64,000 nt of DNA from Aradus depressus (lineage: Eukaryota > Arthropoda > Insecta > Hemiptera > Aradidae), in contig OY759223.1 of the NCBI GenBank assembly GCA_963662175.1, positions 17,895,460-17,959,459 on the forward strand, given 5' to 3'. The notes under the pieces were generated by a model. It was not told the DNA's origin. It saw only the letters and a list, made by a program, of their open reading frames with translations, and did no database searches. A program made the translations under genes and the position numbers. Position 1 is the first letter of the stretch; every line of letters begins with the position of its first letter. This document shows, piece after piece, positions 43,914 through 49,662 of this stretch.

Positions 43914-46900
43914 GATTGTATAACTATGAACACTATAACTGGCAGACTAGAAATATTTGGCAGAACATTATCAGGACAAGATCGGGTTAATGTAAGCCAT
44001 GTAACACAGATGAGTACTAAGGAACTAATCAGGTATGCCTGTTGTGGAACTGATGAAGTTTTCCGGACCAGGAATGCCTCATCTGGAACTGATAAGGTTC
44101 TTCTAATCAGGAATACCTAATCTAGAACTGATTAGGTTCTCCTGATGTTTGTCTAATGTTTTCAAAAACAGTTCTTACCTGACCTAATTAGAAAAATTGA
44201 AACATTTTTATGACATATTACACTCATATTAAAAGAAAAATATGTTAATTTTTTATAAATTAAATGGCGCAAAGTAACAAAATAAAATGGAATGCAATTC
44301 TCAAAAGAATATATATGTATATATTTTTTTTAAATTTATTTATTAGTACATTGAAGCCTATTAAGGCTTATTGTAGAGAGTTGGGGTACAATTTGAATAT
44401 ACATCCGATATAATAATAAAGTAAGAATTTCACAACTTAATACATTTCTAAATATTATAATAAATGCGCACATTTACTTGTATACAAACAGCTAAGAGAA
44501 ATGCAAAACAGAAAAATTATATACTTTTATATACATACATACACATATACATATCGCATCCTTGCTTCAAAAGTGCCACAACTCAAAAAACTCAGTTTTT
44601 CAGGAAATGCAAAAAACAGCTTCCAGCTGGGTTAGGTGAATTTTAGTTGATATAGTGACGTCACCAAGCAAAACTATGCGTATAATTTACGATAGATTGT
44701 GGTCCTGCAGATTTTCCAAGTTTTCAACTATAAATCTTGTTTTTTTGAGTTGAGGCCCTTTTGTTGCCTCACAAAGACTAATGAGTGCAAACACAAAAAA
44801 CGACAAAACTGCTACCTAGCGGCTGAATTTTCAGTGCATTATCTGGCGCTTTAGGTGATTGGTTTCCGAATTTTTGAGTTGTGGCACTTTTGAAGCAAGG
44901 GTGCGATATTATAATGACTTTAAATAAAACCAAAGTAATAAACATTCTCAAAAGAATATTAAGAAAATGAATAAACGTTACATAATAATATAAATTTCTA
45001 CAAAATTTAAAAAACTGCATATTTATATTTCTAATAATAATTATTTAAAAAGTTAATTATTTTTATTTAAAATCTGTTTGCCCTAGCCCAGGCCTTCTCT
45101 GGAATTGTTTATAAAAATGCAATAATAAAAAATTAAATATTTCGTCGGATCTGGATGTTATTTTGGTCGTAACGCGGTTCCAACCGGAAAAGCCAGATGC
45201 TCAAAGGGTCTAGATATCCTACTTTGGTCCATATTTAGCCCCACCTCAAAAAATCTGATGGAACTTTATTACACGTACCATTAGGTCATAATACTCTGGG
45301 CCTGACTTGTTGCCGAGAAGACATACTTTTAGTGGCCTTACAATCACCTTAACAGGACCTGATATATACTAAGGCTTTGCCTGAGATCATTTCTAGGCGG
45401 GTGCCAATAGAATGAACATATAGAAAAGAAATTTTATGCTGGTTCTAGGATCTATACGAACTAAGCCTATAGAATTTAGACAAATATCCAAAACCCTTTT
45501 AACTGCAGATGGAGATAGTATCACCAAATTTTAAACATGTTGAGAGGTGAAAAGAACCCAGAGAAAACCATATAACATTTTTTAACAAATTAATTTGATC
45601 TTTAAAATACATTTTGAAGAGACCATGAGACGTCTGTCACTGAAATGTTTACAAACGACTGGAGGAACTGAAAACCCGCCCCGGAAAAGAGGGCAATACT
45701 TAGCAAATATTTTCTCAAGAAAAATATATGATGTGAACCTAACAAGAGATTCTTGTACCAACTACATTTTTACAGATCATCTCTCACCCCCTCCCCCTCT
45801 TAAAGGCACTATGAAAGTAATGTTATGGCGTCAGCGATTTTTTTTTTCATTGGACAGGGTAGTTCTGAGAGTGACTATGAACGAAACGAATTTGAGATGG
45901 AGAGAGAGAGAGTGATGGTCACATCACATAATTTATTTTCTGTCTTTATTGTCATCTTTTTTAAGCACGCCGTCCTTCGGATGTGGTTAAGCGATGGTCC
46001 CGAGCTTGTATGATGTCAGGTACTCGTTAAAGGCTTTTATCCTAGGTGAATAAAAATTAAGGGTAGGCAAAAGGACTCCCATAGTTCAGTCGGGCTCATG
46101 TCCACCGGAGTGACGAAAGAACGCTCTGGTAGTAGGCGACATGATCTTGTAGCTAAAGCCCGGACATGAGTCATAATAACTATCTTAATGTATAAATTCT
46201 TTTGACCTATCCTATTACCACGTATTGGTTTAACGGAAATAAACTTATTATTATTATTAATATAGACTTTTTGTGTAAATCTAGCAAACCTCTATAAAAA
46301 TGAGTTTCAAAACGACATTTTAAGATATCTTTAGGGTATCCAATTGACGAAAAAATCTGCACTGTACTGGTCTATTAGGAAACCCATGGTGGAACTGCGT
46401 ACCTACCGGCGCACAGTGGGCCAGATCCCAAATCTAGCTGGACAAAAGTCCGAAAATGAAGTGAGAGATTTCGGGAAAAAAACAACCTGGTTCAACAATT
46501 AGTATGTGAGAGAGAAATAAAAAAAGGGAATTAGAGAGGACGAAGTCAATACAGCGCAGCGACGAAATAAACAAACCATGCAAACAGCTGTATTATCTAG
46601 GAGGCGAGGTAGTTTGACTCCATCACTTACCTGTGAGTGTCGCTTCCGAACATTACTGACCTTTTCTTCATTATTCTTCCATGGAAGGCATTCAAAAAGG
46701 TAAGTCTTAGCAATTTTTGTTTTGTCTTAAGTCAATCACAAAGTGTTGGAAGGGCCACAAGAATAGTGCATGTTTGAAAAAAAAAAAAATTCTAGTTCAT
46801 AAGGGCGTAACTTTTTTCGTACCTCGTAAACGTTCATTATTCTTGTTCGTTGACTAATAGATAATAGGATGGCACTAAATTTAACGACCCGTTTTGCCCC

Positions 46901-49658
46901 GTTTTTTTTTTTTTTTCACTAATGTTATTTGTAACTGCAGGTGTGAAAATGTCTACATGCAGAAGGGAGTTGTACGATGTGTTGAGAGCCAGCAATCGTC
47001 CTATTGGAAATACCCTCGAACAAATTACATTCCTTTTTGACTATACGAAGAAAAAATGTGGACTCGGCGCTATTGATACGCCAAAGCAAGGAGGTGGCAA
47101 TACAAATGATGGCAATGCAGCTCGAAGGTTTTTCCAAAATCCTTCCTTAACTGCTGAAATTACTGGCGTGGATGAAGAATTAATGTAAAGGTTTAGCATA
47201 CTCCTACAGGCTTCGTCATCAGGGTATGATATTTATTTGGAAGCCTTTGAAACATTCCCTGCTGAAACTGCTCTTATGATGAACGTCTTGCTGCATGATT
47301 GGTACACCATGCCTGTCAGGGTTCATAAAATACTTATATACGGGAGTGCTCTTATCAAAAAGTTTCTAATACCTATCGGAAAGCTGGCCGAAGACGTTCA
47401 AGAAAGCCAACATAAAGAGATAAAAAGGTTGAGGAAACACTTTTCTAGAAAAATGCATCGATTTTCTACTAACTGACATTTTAAACAACCTGCTCATTTT
47501 GTCTCATCCTTTTATTGGCTCCCTCAGACCACTGCCTTCCAAAAAAACTGATTAGTGAAAAAGTAAGACAGTTACTCTTAATTTCAACAACGACTTCGGC
47601 AGAAATTAGCAGTGAAGACAACAATTCCGTTAGTGATTTTGGTTTGAGCGACCTGTTGCTCTAATTATAATAATTAAAAATGTAATTGACAAACCATAGT
47701 GTTATTCGTTATTTTTCTGTCTTTTTATGCCCTTCTGAATGATTGAAAAATAATAATTTATCAGTAACCTAATCACAGGACTTTTGACCCGCTAGATTCG
47801 GGATCTGGCCCACTGTGCGGCGTGGGCAAAAACATTTTTTCAAGAACCAATTTATCGATAAGACTAACAGTTTTTGCGTAAATCAAGCAAACATCTAAAC
47901 AAATTGGGTTTCAATACGAAATATAGGACGGTTTTTGGCATGTATCTTGTAAACCGGGCAACCTTCAAAGAAGTACATTTCTTATAAAATGTGCCTTTCA
48001 GTTTTTTTTACAAGTTTTATTTTTAGAGATTTTTATACATAAAGGTTAGGTTAGGTTTCATGCCTCATGCCCGGGCTTTAACTACGAGGTCATATCACCT
48101 ACTACCAGAGCGCTCTTTCGTCACTCTAGACATGACCTCGACTCTACTGTGGGAGTCCTAAATTTTGCCTACCCTAAATTTTTATTCACCTAGGGTAGGG
48201 GTCTTTAACGAGTACCTGACATCGTACAGGCTCGGGACCATCGCTTAACGTCCCATCCGCACGACGGCGTGCTTAAGTTTATTTTACCTCTCAGATAAAA
48301 TAAACTAGCGGCCTCGGTCGGGTTTCGAACCCACCATCTTGAGCTCAGAAGACAAGCACGTATACCACTGAGCTACCAGCGCTCTCTTTTTACACATAAA
48401 TATAAATTGTAAAATGTACTTAGGCCTTGAAGTAAAGTGGACTTAATTTTCATATAATTTAGACTAAAATCTAATCAGATAAGTTAGTAAATGTGGTATT
48501 TTCATGTCGAATTTCAAGTTCATTGATACAATTGTATTCGAGTAGTGCTCACGAAGTTCCAATCATCATATATATAAAGCTGAAAATGTCTGTGCGTTGA
48601 ACCGCTATAACTCACGAACGGCTTGATGGATTTGATTAATTTTTTTAAAAATTGGTTCGTCATCGTCTGTGGAAGGTTATAGGCGTATTAGTACCTCAAT
48701 ATCTGGTCCATCCCAGCATCCACCCACGCAATCTTTTTAACTCAAAAACCACTGCAATGATTAATGAGGAATCTTTTTGAATAGATAAGTTTTATCTACC
48801 GGAAGGTTAAGGTCTATTTTTTAATCAACCCCTGGTCCATCCCAGCATCTACTCACGCAATCTTTGTAACTCGAAAACCATTGCAACGATTAATGAGAAA
48901 TCTTTTTGAATAAATTAGTTTTAGCTCCAAAGCTAGCGTTACTACAGTTGAAGGACTATAAGCCTTATTCCGTATGAATAATTGAAAATTATAACATCAT
49001 GAATGTACTGTCGAGGAACTGAATAGCCTTATAGGAGATATTGGGAGAAAAGTCAAAGTTCCCCGGGCAACGCCGGGTATTACTGCTAGTATACAATAAG
49101 ACAGATCGAGAAATTAGTCCAAATTTGTTCATGGGACTAAAATTTCGTTAAAAACTCGGTCTCAGATTTTTGCACACTTACAATTACTAAAGATATAAGA
49201 CAGTAAAAAAGTTGAAAGCATATTTTATTTTATCTTTTTACATCAAGCATAAAATATTGACAATTCTTTAATACTTACAACTTTTATTTAAAAAGATTTT
49301 TGTTTAGGTCATATAAAATGTACTTAGGCGTTGTCTCAATTTTCGTCCGATTTTGTTCAAAATCTGATCTGATTTAAGCTAGCACATGTAACATCTTCAT
49401 TCCAAATTTTAAGTTCATAGAAATGTTTTTGATATAGAACGCTCACAAAGTTCTAATCACTTACAGAAAGACATCATCGGGAAAACAGTAAAAACGTATT
49501 CAAGGTGAAACGTAAAAATCTCTTGAAAACTCGAACTCGGATTTTTACACGATTATAATACTTCCTTATAATATACATTTAAGAAAATAAATATGTATGT
49601 TTACCTGAGCGAGTGCAAGTCCGAGAAGAGACAGGAACAGAATAGGACAGAGCTTCAT
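19530..49658 (-). CDS. Sod3: Extracellular Cu/Zn superoxide dismutase
   Basis: Exons on the minus strand are 49658-49605, 33506-33315, 25279-25025, with an optional last exon 19638-19530. The first three join in phase to 166 residues. The enzyme converts superoxide to O2 and H2O2 outside the cell. Residues 1-18 are a signal peptide ([18 protein letters not shown]). Copper ligands are H60, H62 (FHIHE), H77 and H134; zinc ligands are H77, H85, H94 and D97; C71-C160 form the disulfide and R157 is the active-site Arg. All are present, so the protein should be active. Introns are very large (16.1, 8.0 and 5.4 kb) and full of repeats. A splice from a donor overlapping the TAA stop to the fourth exon would add a 35-residue tail with a hydrophobic segment. 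Confidence 0.92.
19639..19865. other. Sod3 last intron, unique sequence
   Basis: No repeat family recognised. Minus-strand positions just upstream of the acceptor are T-rich. Confidence 0.35.
19868..20620 (+). repeat. Repeat A copy split by a SINE
   Basis: 19868-20151 (catacaaagtataggggctg, gtgtgaacacgataactcc, aggattcagaag) and 20488-20620 (attgaattttagcccaaac, ggtcgattggtttc, gtacacaactggtgattca) are the two halves of one copy. Confidence 0.85.
20152..20487 (+). repeat. SINE family 1, nearly full length, inside repeat A
   Basis: gcgctggtagctcagtggta to catgagtcataaaacctaac plus ctaat. Box B is damaged (tggtcgaaaccc). The 3-prime end carries CCTAA units. Confidence 0.93.
20755..20905 (-). 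repeat. Repeat A fragment, inverted
   Basis: Complement of the repeat A end: cccagcacgaattaatcaat, ccaaaaccaatcgaccgttt and ttgacttacatagg. Confidence 0.75.
20960..21110 (+). repeat. SINE family 1 fragment
   Basis: aaacttaagcacgccgtcct and gatgggacgttaagcgat jump directly to agagttgggctcatgtccac; the middle is deleted. It ends at ttgagtcataatac. Confidence 0.85.
21300..21870 (-). repeat. Repeat A copies, inverted
   Basis: 21340-21620 is a good minus-strand copy (cataacatcggcagttattg, ttccattatcgtgttc, aaactccgcttcg, tatacttcgaatagct). 21715-21870 is a second, worse one (cacgaaatttcgtgtcaata, tcatgttcacacagac). Confidence 0.7.
21880..22980. other. Sod3 last intron, AT-rich
   Basis: No repeat family or exon recognised. 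22600-22700 is less AT-rich (gtcacttccgttgtacgtta) without a usable ORF. Confidence 0.35.
23000..23945 (+). repeat. Repeat A copy interrupted by repeat B
   Basis: Opening part at 23005-23085 (gttatgtaatcgatcagaaa, gttgagttttcaacgg) and continuation at 23690-23945 (ctgtgaacttcataactccc, attaattttcagcc, gccgatgatacaccg). Repeat B fills the gap. Confidence 0.75.
23085..23690 (-). repeat. Repeat B, second copy (inverted)
   Basis: Minus-strand copy of 2155-2725. On the minus strand 23379-23155 is open and includes [20 protein letters not shown] and [21 protein letters not shown], a basic and coiled-coil-like peptide such as often opens a TE ORF. Its identity is unknown. Confidence 0.7.
24025..24638. 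mobile_element. MITE-like element, TIR family T (copy 1)
   Basis: 614 bp between tatcgctaacccgcaagaaa (then agtgacacaactc) and its imperfect complement ending cagcgata. It holds a minus-strand ORF of 88 codons (24338-24072) without known motifs. The TIR consensus is shared with the element at 44552-44908. Superfamily unassigned. Confidence 0.8.
24641..24740. repeat. Inverted pair of PLE-type core motifs
   Basis: gtgtaccggtttctgcttac (24641) and, inverted, aaaccgaaaccggttcac (24719) enclose about 50 bp. Both strands show degenerate CTGATGA-hairpin-GAAACCGGT cores. They lie directly next to the TIR element. Confidence 0.55.
24741..25020. other. Sod3 3-prime intron start, unique AT-rich
   Basis: Nothing recognised. 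On the minus strand this is the start of the Sod3 last intron, or the 3-prime UTR of the secreted form. Confidence 0.35.
25025..25279 (-). CDS. Sod3: Sod3 exon 3 (metal site, C-terminal half)
   Basis: Acceptor gtgtttttag, then [19 protein letters not shown]85, H94 and D97 of the zinc site. It continues with the Greek-key loop, VVVH (H134, copper), the electrostatic-loop motif DDLGKGGH, R157 and C160, and ends CGVIGTL-TAA. The last codons also form a donor (CT|GTAAAC): splicing there removes the stop and keeps the Leu. The plus-strand ORF over the same bases is only a shadow. Confidence 0.95.
   Translation of the reverse strand, partial: ESHGDPADQHRHVGDLGNILADQSGVAAISITDHLVKLTGPTSVIGRAVVVHSDPDDLGKGGHSDSLTTGHAGTRIACGVIGTL
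25335..25460 (+). repeat. SINE family 1 fragment
   Basis: cttgagcatgagacgttaag through tagagtcagactg: the middle third of the family only. Confidence 0.8.
25540..25640. repeat. ATCGAT-rich MITE-like fragment
   Basis: aatatcgatattttgtatca and gatatcgatacatcggttag with several more ATCGAT words. Similar words occur at 50104-50160. Boundaries are unclear. Confidence 0.35.
25728..25800 (-). repeat. SINE family 1 tail fragment, inverted
   Basis: catgcccgaggtataactac and atcgcctactagcagagcga are the complement of the family 3-prime end. Confidence 0.75.
25900..26090 (+). repeat. tRNA-derived SINE family 2
   Basis: ggccgtgcgggctagagcgc (box A) and gcgggttcgaatcccgtccg (box B) followed by gagatagttttatttcgta. 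The same family is found inverted at 26915-27055 and 33800-33980. It has long tRNA-like homology, but the trailing body shows it is a SINE and not a tRNA gene. Confidence 0.88.
26110..26280 (-). repeat. SINE family 1 head fragment, inverted
   Basis: acgagtacctgacatcgcac, ggagggcgtgctcaa and gagctaccggtaccc are the complement of the family 5-prime half. Confidence 0.8.
26360..26871. repeat. 144 bp direct repeats flanking a retroelement tail
   Basis: ctggtattattaaagatcta (26361) through gtaaataatattgaaataat recurs at 26729-26871 with few differences. The DNA between (26504-26727) is a minus-strand retroelement 3-prime end. The pattern resembles an unusually long target-site duplication. Confidence 0.8.
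26504..26727 (-). mobile_element. Retroelement 3-prime end, family L (copy 1)
   Basis: On the minus strand it contains cttctgttgaaagagcagta, gactcaaaacctccaaaagg and gaatgtcaataaaactattt with a T/A-rich tail. The same sequence in plus orientation is at 36934-37205. It looks like the 5-prime-truncated end of a LINE or a SINE using its tail. No coding part was seen. Confidence 0.7.
26884..27055 (-). repeat. SINE family 2 copy, inverted
   Basis: ggacgggattcgaacccgca (box B complement) preceded by gggagggagttctatctacg, and followed at the left by a 25 bp T run (26886-26910) that would be its poly(A) tail. Confidence 0.85.
27060..27890. other. Sod3 intron 2, nothing recognised
   Basis: AT-rich. 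A minus-strand ORF of 69 codons at 27624-27833 has no recognisable motif. Confidence 0.35.
27898..28140 (+). repeat. SINE family 1, head truncated
   Basis: From cagtttattttatcggggac to gcagaaccataataac, body otherwise complete. Confidence 0.88.
28146..28240 (+). repeat. SINE family 1 head
   Basis: ggcgccggtagctcagtggt, box B gggttcgtagcccg and cccttagtttattttc, then the sequence breaks off at the PLE insertion. Confidence 0.88.
28706..29359 (-). pseudogene. PLE GIY-YIG endonuclease C-terminal region
   Basis: 217 open codons. After a basic connector rich in Lys/Asn, residues 118-145 read [20 protein letters not shown] then [10 protein letters not shown]: the GIY-YIG signature in the PLE variant (GVY...YIG, catalytic Arg). 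Downstream IIDNSHTFD and [10 protein letters not shown] match the usual PLE tail. Endonucleases of this type nick the target for reverse transcription. The RT domain upstream is missing, so the copy cannot act alone. Confidence 0.88.
29400..29540 (+). pseudogene. PLE reverse-transcriptase fragment
   Basis: Plus-strand codons read [20 protein letters not shown] and [19 protein letters not shown], the palm-to-thumb part of PLE RT (IKFTxExxxxxINFLDLxI). It is oriented against the endonuclease piece and fused directly to a SINE tail at about 29538. Confidence 0.8.
29538..29668 (+). repeat. SINE family 1 tail
   Basis: Starts abruptly at gcaaaatttaggactcccac and ends catgagtcataaaacctaac plus ctaac. 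The join to the PLE fragment falls in the shared word aaaattt. Confidence 0.9.
29775..30180 (-). pseudogene. mariner transposase fragment, copy 1
   Basis: On the minus strand [15 protein letters not shown] precedes [20 protein letters not shown] and [14 protein letters not shown], which follows mariner transposases (xDNARPH...PYSPDxAPSDYHLFRSL...F). The Asp of SPD is Val here and about 20 codons between the two motifs are gone. A related fragment is at 62760-63135. Confidence 0.75.
30181..30654. other. Sod3 intron, nothing recognised
   Basis: AT-rich sequence with no repeat family that I can name. Confidence 0.35.
30655..31263. repeat. Inverted PLE-type terminal repeats with nested insert
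   Basis: Arms 30655-30795 and 31128-31263 are inverted copies (tattgtctatttcacaaaat, gccacgacttaacaaatac). Each carries a CTGAAGA-hairpin-GAA core: minus 30727-30698 and plus 31189-31217. Between them a further core of another family lies on the minus strand at 31096-31063 (CTGATGA, GACGC/GUGUU stem, GAAAAC). Confidence 0.7.
31327..31454 (+). other. Candidate exon, unidentified
   Basis: GC-richer than its surroundings. From ATG ATG it is open for 42 codons ([20 protein letters not shown], then [20 protein letters not shown]) and meets a consensus donor GAT|GTAAGT at 31455. The peptide is Ser/Thr-rich and unknown to me. No partner exon was found, and it lies antisense within the first Sod3 intron's neighbour. 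Confidence 0.3.
31521..31893. repeat. Palindromic terminal-repeat pair (third PLE-like family)
   Basis: Left arm 31521-31668 and right arm from 31695, with about 50 bp of extra A-rich DNA at 31800-31850 in the right arm. Landmarks are tttcgtcctaccaggacatt, cagtgatgtacttgaaaatg and ggctataagatggtaattat. It has CGAAATATTG but no CTGANGA box. Confidence 0.8.
31894..32245. other. Sod3 intron, nothing recognised
   Basis: A minus-strand ORF of 64 codons (32173-31979) has no known motif. Confidence 0.3.
32262..32375 (+). repeat. PLE-type terminal repeat, solo
   Basis: Same family as 31128-31263: tgttaagtcgtggctgaaga, then a 4 bp stem with a GCAA tetraloop (GGTA/TACC) and agcactccc. The core at 32289-32317 has AAA in place of GAA. 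Confidence 0.7.
32480..33230 (-). mobile_element. hAT-type element remnant
   Basis: Both ends carry gcgggcc/ggcccgc-rich inverted sequence (tgggcaacctttgacatgtt with ttgcgggcc on the left; gcgggccggttgttgcccac on the right). The interior encodes a transposase C-terminus on the minus strand. No clean 8 bp duplication was identified. Confidence 0.65.
32760..32948 (-). pseudogene. hAT transposase C-terminal dimerisation fragment
   Basis: 62 open codons: [39 protein letters not shown] and [17 protein letters not shown]. This matches the C-terminal dimerisation region of hAT transposases of the GTF2IRD2/ZBED5-like group (YxCEQxFSxMKxxKSxxRxxLTDxxL). It ends at a natural stop. The RNase-H core is absent. 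Confidence 0.82.
33315..33506 (-). CDS. Sod3: Sod3 exon 2 (N-terminal half, copper site)
   Basis: 192 nt, phase 0 at both ends. Acceptor tattgtttcag, donor AAG|GTAACA. It encodes 64 residues from [10 protein letters not shown] through [20 protein letters not shown] to [14 protein letters not shown], giving H60, H62, C71 and H77. It is GC-richer than the intron around it. Confidence 0.96.
33540..33780. other. Sod3 intron 1 start with a retroelement tail
   Basis: 33675-33725 (aatagtaatatttatctcca, tatagcatggtaattggata) is another copy of the tail seen at 10428 and 12664. Otherwise nothing recognised. Confidence 0.45.
33800..33980 (-). repeat. SINE family 2, inverted full copy
   Basis: ccgggcgggattcgaaccca (box B complement) and gctctagcccgcacggccc (box A complement). 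The tail side at 33790-33810 has a T run followed by cccccttatgtacgttgc. Confidence 0.88.
34055..34165 (+). pseudogene. hAT-like transposase fragment, family V (copy 1)
   Basis: Reads [20 protein letters not shown], then SRYK, stop, [11 protein letters not shown]. The motif YAPxTSxDVERSFSxxKxxLxxxRRSFxFENLK is common in insect transposase-derived proteins. A stop replaces the residue after SRYK. A relative lies at 56785-56900. Confidence 0.6.
34166..34720. other. Sod3 intron, nothing recognised
   Basis: AT-rich. The plus-strand ORF 34307-34519 is Phe/His-rich low complexity. Confidence 0.3.
34721..34830 (+). repeat. MITE end with an 18 bp G run
   Basis: caggggcgtagccaggattt is a terminal sequence common to many animal MITEs of hAT type. 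It is followed by 18 G at 34746-34763 and tatagactcccggggacaca. The other end was not identified; C-rich pieces at 35284-35293 may be a related remnant. Confidence 0.5.
35300..36040. other. Sod3 intron with opposed G and C runs
   Basis: 23 G at 35622-35644 and 13 C at 35660-35672 lie 15 bp apart and can pair. The remainder shows no gene or repeat family. Confidence 0.6.
36042..36288 (+). repeat. SINE family 1, deleted copy
   Basis: ggcgccggtaacttag, box B ggattcgaaaccggcc, tacccta and aagcccggacatgagtcgca. Several internal deletions. Confidence 0.88.
36470..36813 (+). repeat. SINE family 1, best full-length copy
   Basis: 344 bp. Box A ggtagctcagtggtaagcg, box B gggttcgaaacccaatcg, then the body with the self-complementary cttagtttattttatctggg and ggtaaaataaagtt, ending catgagtcatgaaacctaac ctaacc and T7. 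A good reference for the family. Confidence 0.95.
36893..37246. repeat. 41 bp direct repeats flanking a retroelement tail
   Basis: ttattcagctgaattattat (then agttttaggcttaaagagcg) occurs at 36893-36933 and again, identical, at 37210-37250. Between them lies family L in plus orientation. This would be a 41 bp target-site duplication. Confidence 0.85.
36934..37209 (+). mobile_element. Retroelement 3-prime end, family L (copy 2)
   Basis: tcttctgttgaaagagcagt, agactcaaaaccttcaaaag and gaatgtcaataaagctattt, then a TATTTTAT-type tail. It shares about 180 bp with the inverted copy at 26504-26727 and has no ORF. Confidence 0.75.
37261..38635. other. Sod3 intron, nothing recognised
   Basis: Long AT-rich stretch with a 16 bp C run at 38199-38214 and T-rich tracts. 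No gene or repeat family identified. Confidence 0.35.
38643..39000 (-). mobile_element. mariner element fragment
   Basis: The left end tacgagaggtgatcaaaaag and ttccaggactg matches a mariner TIR. It is followed on the minus strand by the transposase C-terminus. The other end is rearranged: the sequence after 39000 no longer follows the family. Confidence 0.8.
38694..38997 (-). pseudogene. mariner transposase C-terminal fragment
   Basis: Minus-strand reading [20 protein letters not shown], then [20 protein letters not shown] and [20 protein letters not shown], ending at TAA 38694. It corresponds to the DD34D mariner C-terminal half (HDNAPAH...PPYSPDLAPADFFLFPKLK). The second catalytic Asp (HDNA) is kept, the third (SPD) is Tyr. 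Inactive. Confidence 0.88.
39000..40430. other. Mixed coding-like remnants, unidentified
   Basis: 39550-39670 and 40255-40400 are diverged copies of one sequence (gctgtcgataggagggaaac and gctgtcgataggatggaaac). Between them 39675-39870 has a 66-codon plus-strand reading including [20 protein letters not shown] and [10 protein letters not shown]. Both could come from one element whose family I do not recognise. Confidence 0.4.
40428..40918. repeat. Inverted PLE-type terminal repeats, fourth family
   Basis: Arms 40428-40560 and 40785-40918 are inverted copies (tttggccaacgtttggaaaa, cttcttcagggcc) around about 225 bp. Cores read CTGAAGA, a GAAAA/UUUUC stem, then CAAACGUUGG, with C in place of the usual G before AAA. 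Confidence 0.78.
40985..41130 (-). repeat. SINE family 1 fragment, inverted
   Basis: aaggtcatatcgcctactac, gactctacagtaggagttct and aatacctaacatcgcacaag. Confidence 0.8.
41140..41660 (-). repeat. Repeat A copy, inverted
   Basis: Near-complete: ttgacttacataaagacttc, tacattcattagattggcag, agatgtcgtccttagagggt, gagttattgtgttcacacac and tacattgtacagctgggg. Confidence 0.8.
41730..42006 (+). repeat. SINE family 1, cut by family P element
   Basis: ggcgtcggtagctcagtgg to gagtgacgaaagagc, then the sequence switches to the family P element. The missing SINE end is not found downstream of it. Confidence 0.93.
42007..42253 (+). mobile_element. Poly(A)-tailed retroelement, family P (copy 1)
   Basis: ccccatcaaaattgtctttc, cttgtcctaataattaagat, gacctaccactgggtggcct and tgcaccctagcaac, ending in 24 A at 42230-42253. 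A matching minus-strand copy is at 50223-50460. There is no ORF; it may be a truncated LINE end or a processed-RNA-derived repeat. Confidence 0.8.
42541..42834 (-). repeat. SINE family 1, inverted, nearly complete
   Basis: tgactcataccgggctttta to accactgagctaccggctcc; box B region deleted (ggttttttcccttcc). Confidence 0.9.
42840..43200. other. Sod3 intron, nothing recognised
   Basis: Unique-looking AT-rich sequence. Confidence 0.35.
43206..43437 (+). repeat. SINE family 1
   Basis: ggcgccggtagctcagtggt, box B gggttcgaaaccctgc; ends at gtagtaggcgata. Deleted between the aggtgaata word and atgtccaccggagtgac. Confidence 0.9.
43438..44545. other. Unidentified stretch, short repeats
   Basis: 43440-43850 has higher complexity and open frames on both strands (136 codons minus, 111 plus) with no recognisable motif. 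43830-43930 is a repeat A fragment interrupted by (TA)n at 43878-43910. 43960-44160 shows loose repeats of ggaactgattaggttctcc. Confidence 0.4.
44552..44908. mobile_element. MITE, TIR family T (copy 2)
   Basis: 357 bp with 38 bp inverted ends: tatcgcatccttgcttcaaa with agtgccacaactc, complemented at the right end to gcgata. Compare the ends of 24025-24638 (tatcgct...gaaaagtgacacaactc). No ORF. Confidence 0.88.
44912..45955. other. Sod3 intron, nothing identified
   Basis: 45140-45780 is of ordinary complexity but without recognisable coding. 45840-45960 (tggagagagagagagtgatg, tttattttctgtc) resembles 51565-51640 and is a shared unclassified repeat. Confidence 0.35.
45960..46188 (+). repeat. 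SINE family 1, head truncated
   Basis: taagcacgccgtccttcgga to catgagtcataataac. Confidence 0.9.
46226..46262 (+). repeat. Retroelement 3-prime tail, plus orientation
   Basis: ggtttaacggaaataaactt followed by attattattatt; inverted relative to 10428, 12664 and 33675. Confidence 0.55.
46412..47817 (+). mobile_element. Transib transposon with RSS-like termini
   Basis: 1406 bp flanked by the 5 bp duplication CGGCG (46407-46411 and 47818-47822). Each end begins with CACAGTG, followed by exactly 23 bp and then ACAAAAGTC (left, 46442-46450) or TCAAAAGTC (right, complement of 47779-47787). Transib elements have GC-rich 5 bp duplications and ends related to V(D)J recombination signals. The interior encodes the C-terminal half of a Transib/RAG1-type transposase, disrupted. 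It is internally deleted and nonautonomous, but its ends look intact. Confidence 0.92.
46950..47555 (+). pseudogene. Transib transposase, C-terminal fragment
   Basis: From an acceptor at about 46941 the frame reads [44 protein letters not shown] and [10 protein letters not shown]. After a TAA (47186-47188) it continues in the same frame with [60 protein letters not shown] and RKHFSRK, then a frameshift near 47470 before [15 protein letters not shown]. These are signature blocks of Transib, homologous to the RAG1 core. The Glu in VQESQHK should be the catalytic Glu. The first two Asp are missing with the N-terminal half. Confidence 0.9.
47823..48040. other. Sod3 intron, nothing recognised
   Basis: Short AT-rich stretch between Transib and a SINE. 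Confidence 0.35.
48042..48384 (-). repeat. SINE family 1, full length, inverted
   Basis: The tail complement aaaggttaggttaggtttca opens it and gcttgtcttctgagctcaag lies before accactgagctaccagcgc. About the same length as 36470-36813, with CCTAA units at the 3-prime end. Confidence 0.95.
48563..49090 (+). mobile_element. Nonautonomous Helitron
   Basis: The 3-prime end has a GC hairpin (cccgggcaacgccggg, 49062-49077) 8 bp before a terminal CTAGT (49086-49090). The 5-prime end starts near tcatatatataaagctgaaa with the common Helitron phrase gaaccgctataactcacgaa. There is no target duplication. Two internal segments (ggtccatcccagcatc..., 48710 and 48835) are repeated in tandem. Confidence 0.82.
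49091..49600. other. Sod3 first intron, 5-prime end
   Basis: No repeat or exon identified. Confidence 0.4.
49605..49658 (-). CDS. Sod3: Sod3 exon 1 (signal peptide)
   Basis: ATG at 49658-49656, then 18 codons ending in CAG|GTAA. Lys2 followed by an apolar core ([13 protein letters not shown]) is a textbook secretory signal, and cleavage after Ala17 is likely. The exon fits exon 2 in phase 0. No other ATG in the neighbourhood gives a signal peptide joined to a good donor. Confidence 0.85.
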
Positions 49659-49662
49659 GGCG

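Noticed and set aside
45775..45915. Coding exon in the 106-codon ORF
   Set aside because: The region is partly shared with 51565-51640 as a repeat and shows no protein-like motif.
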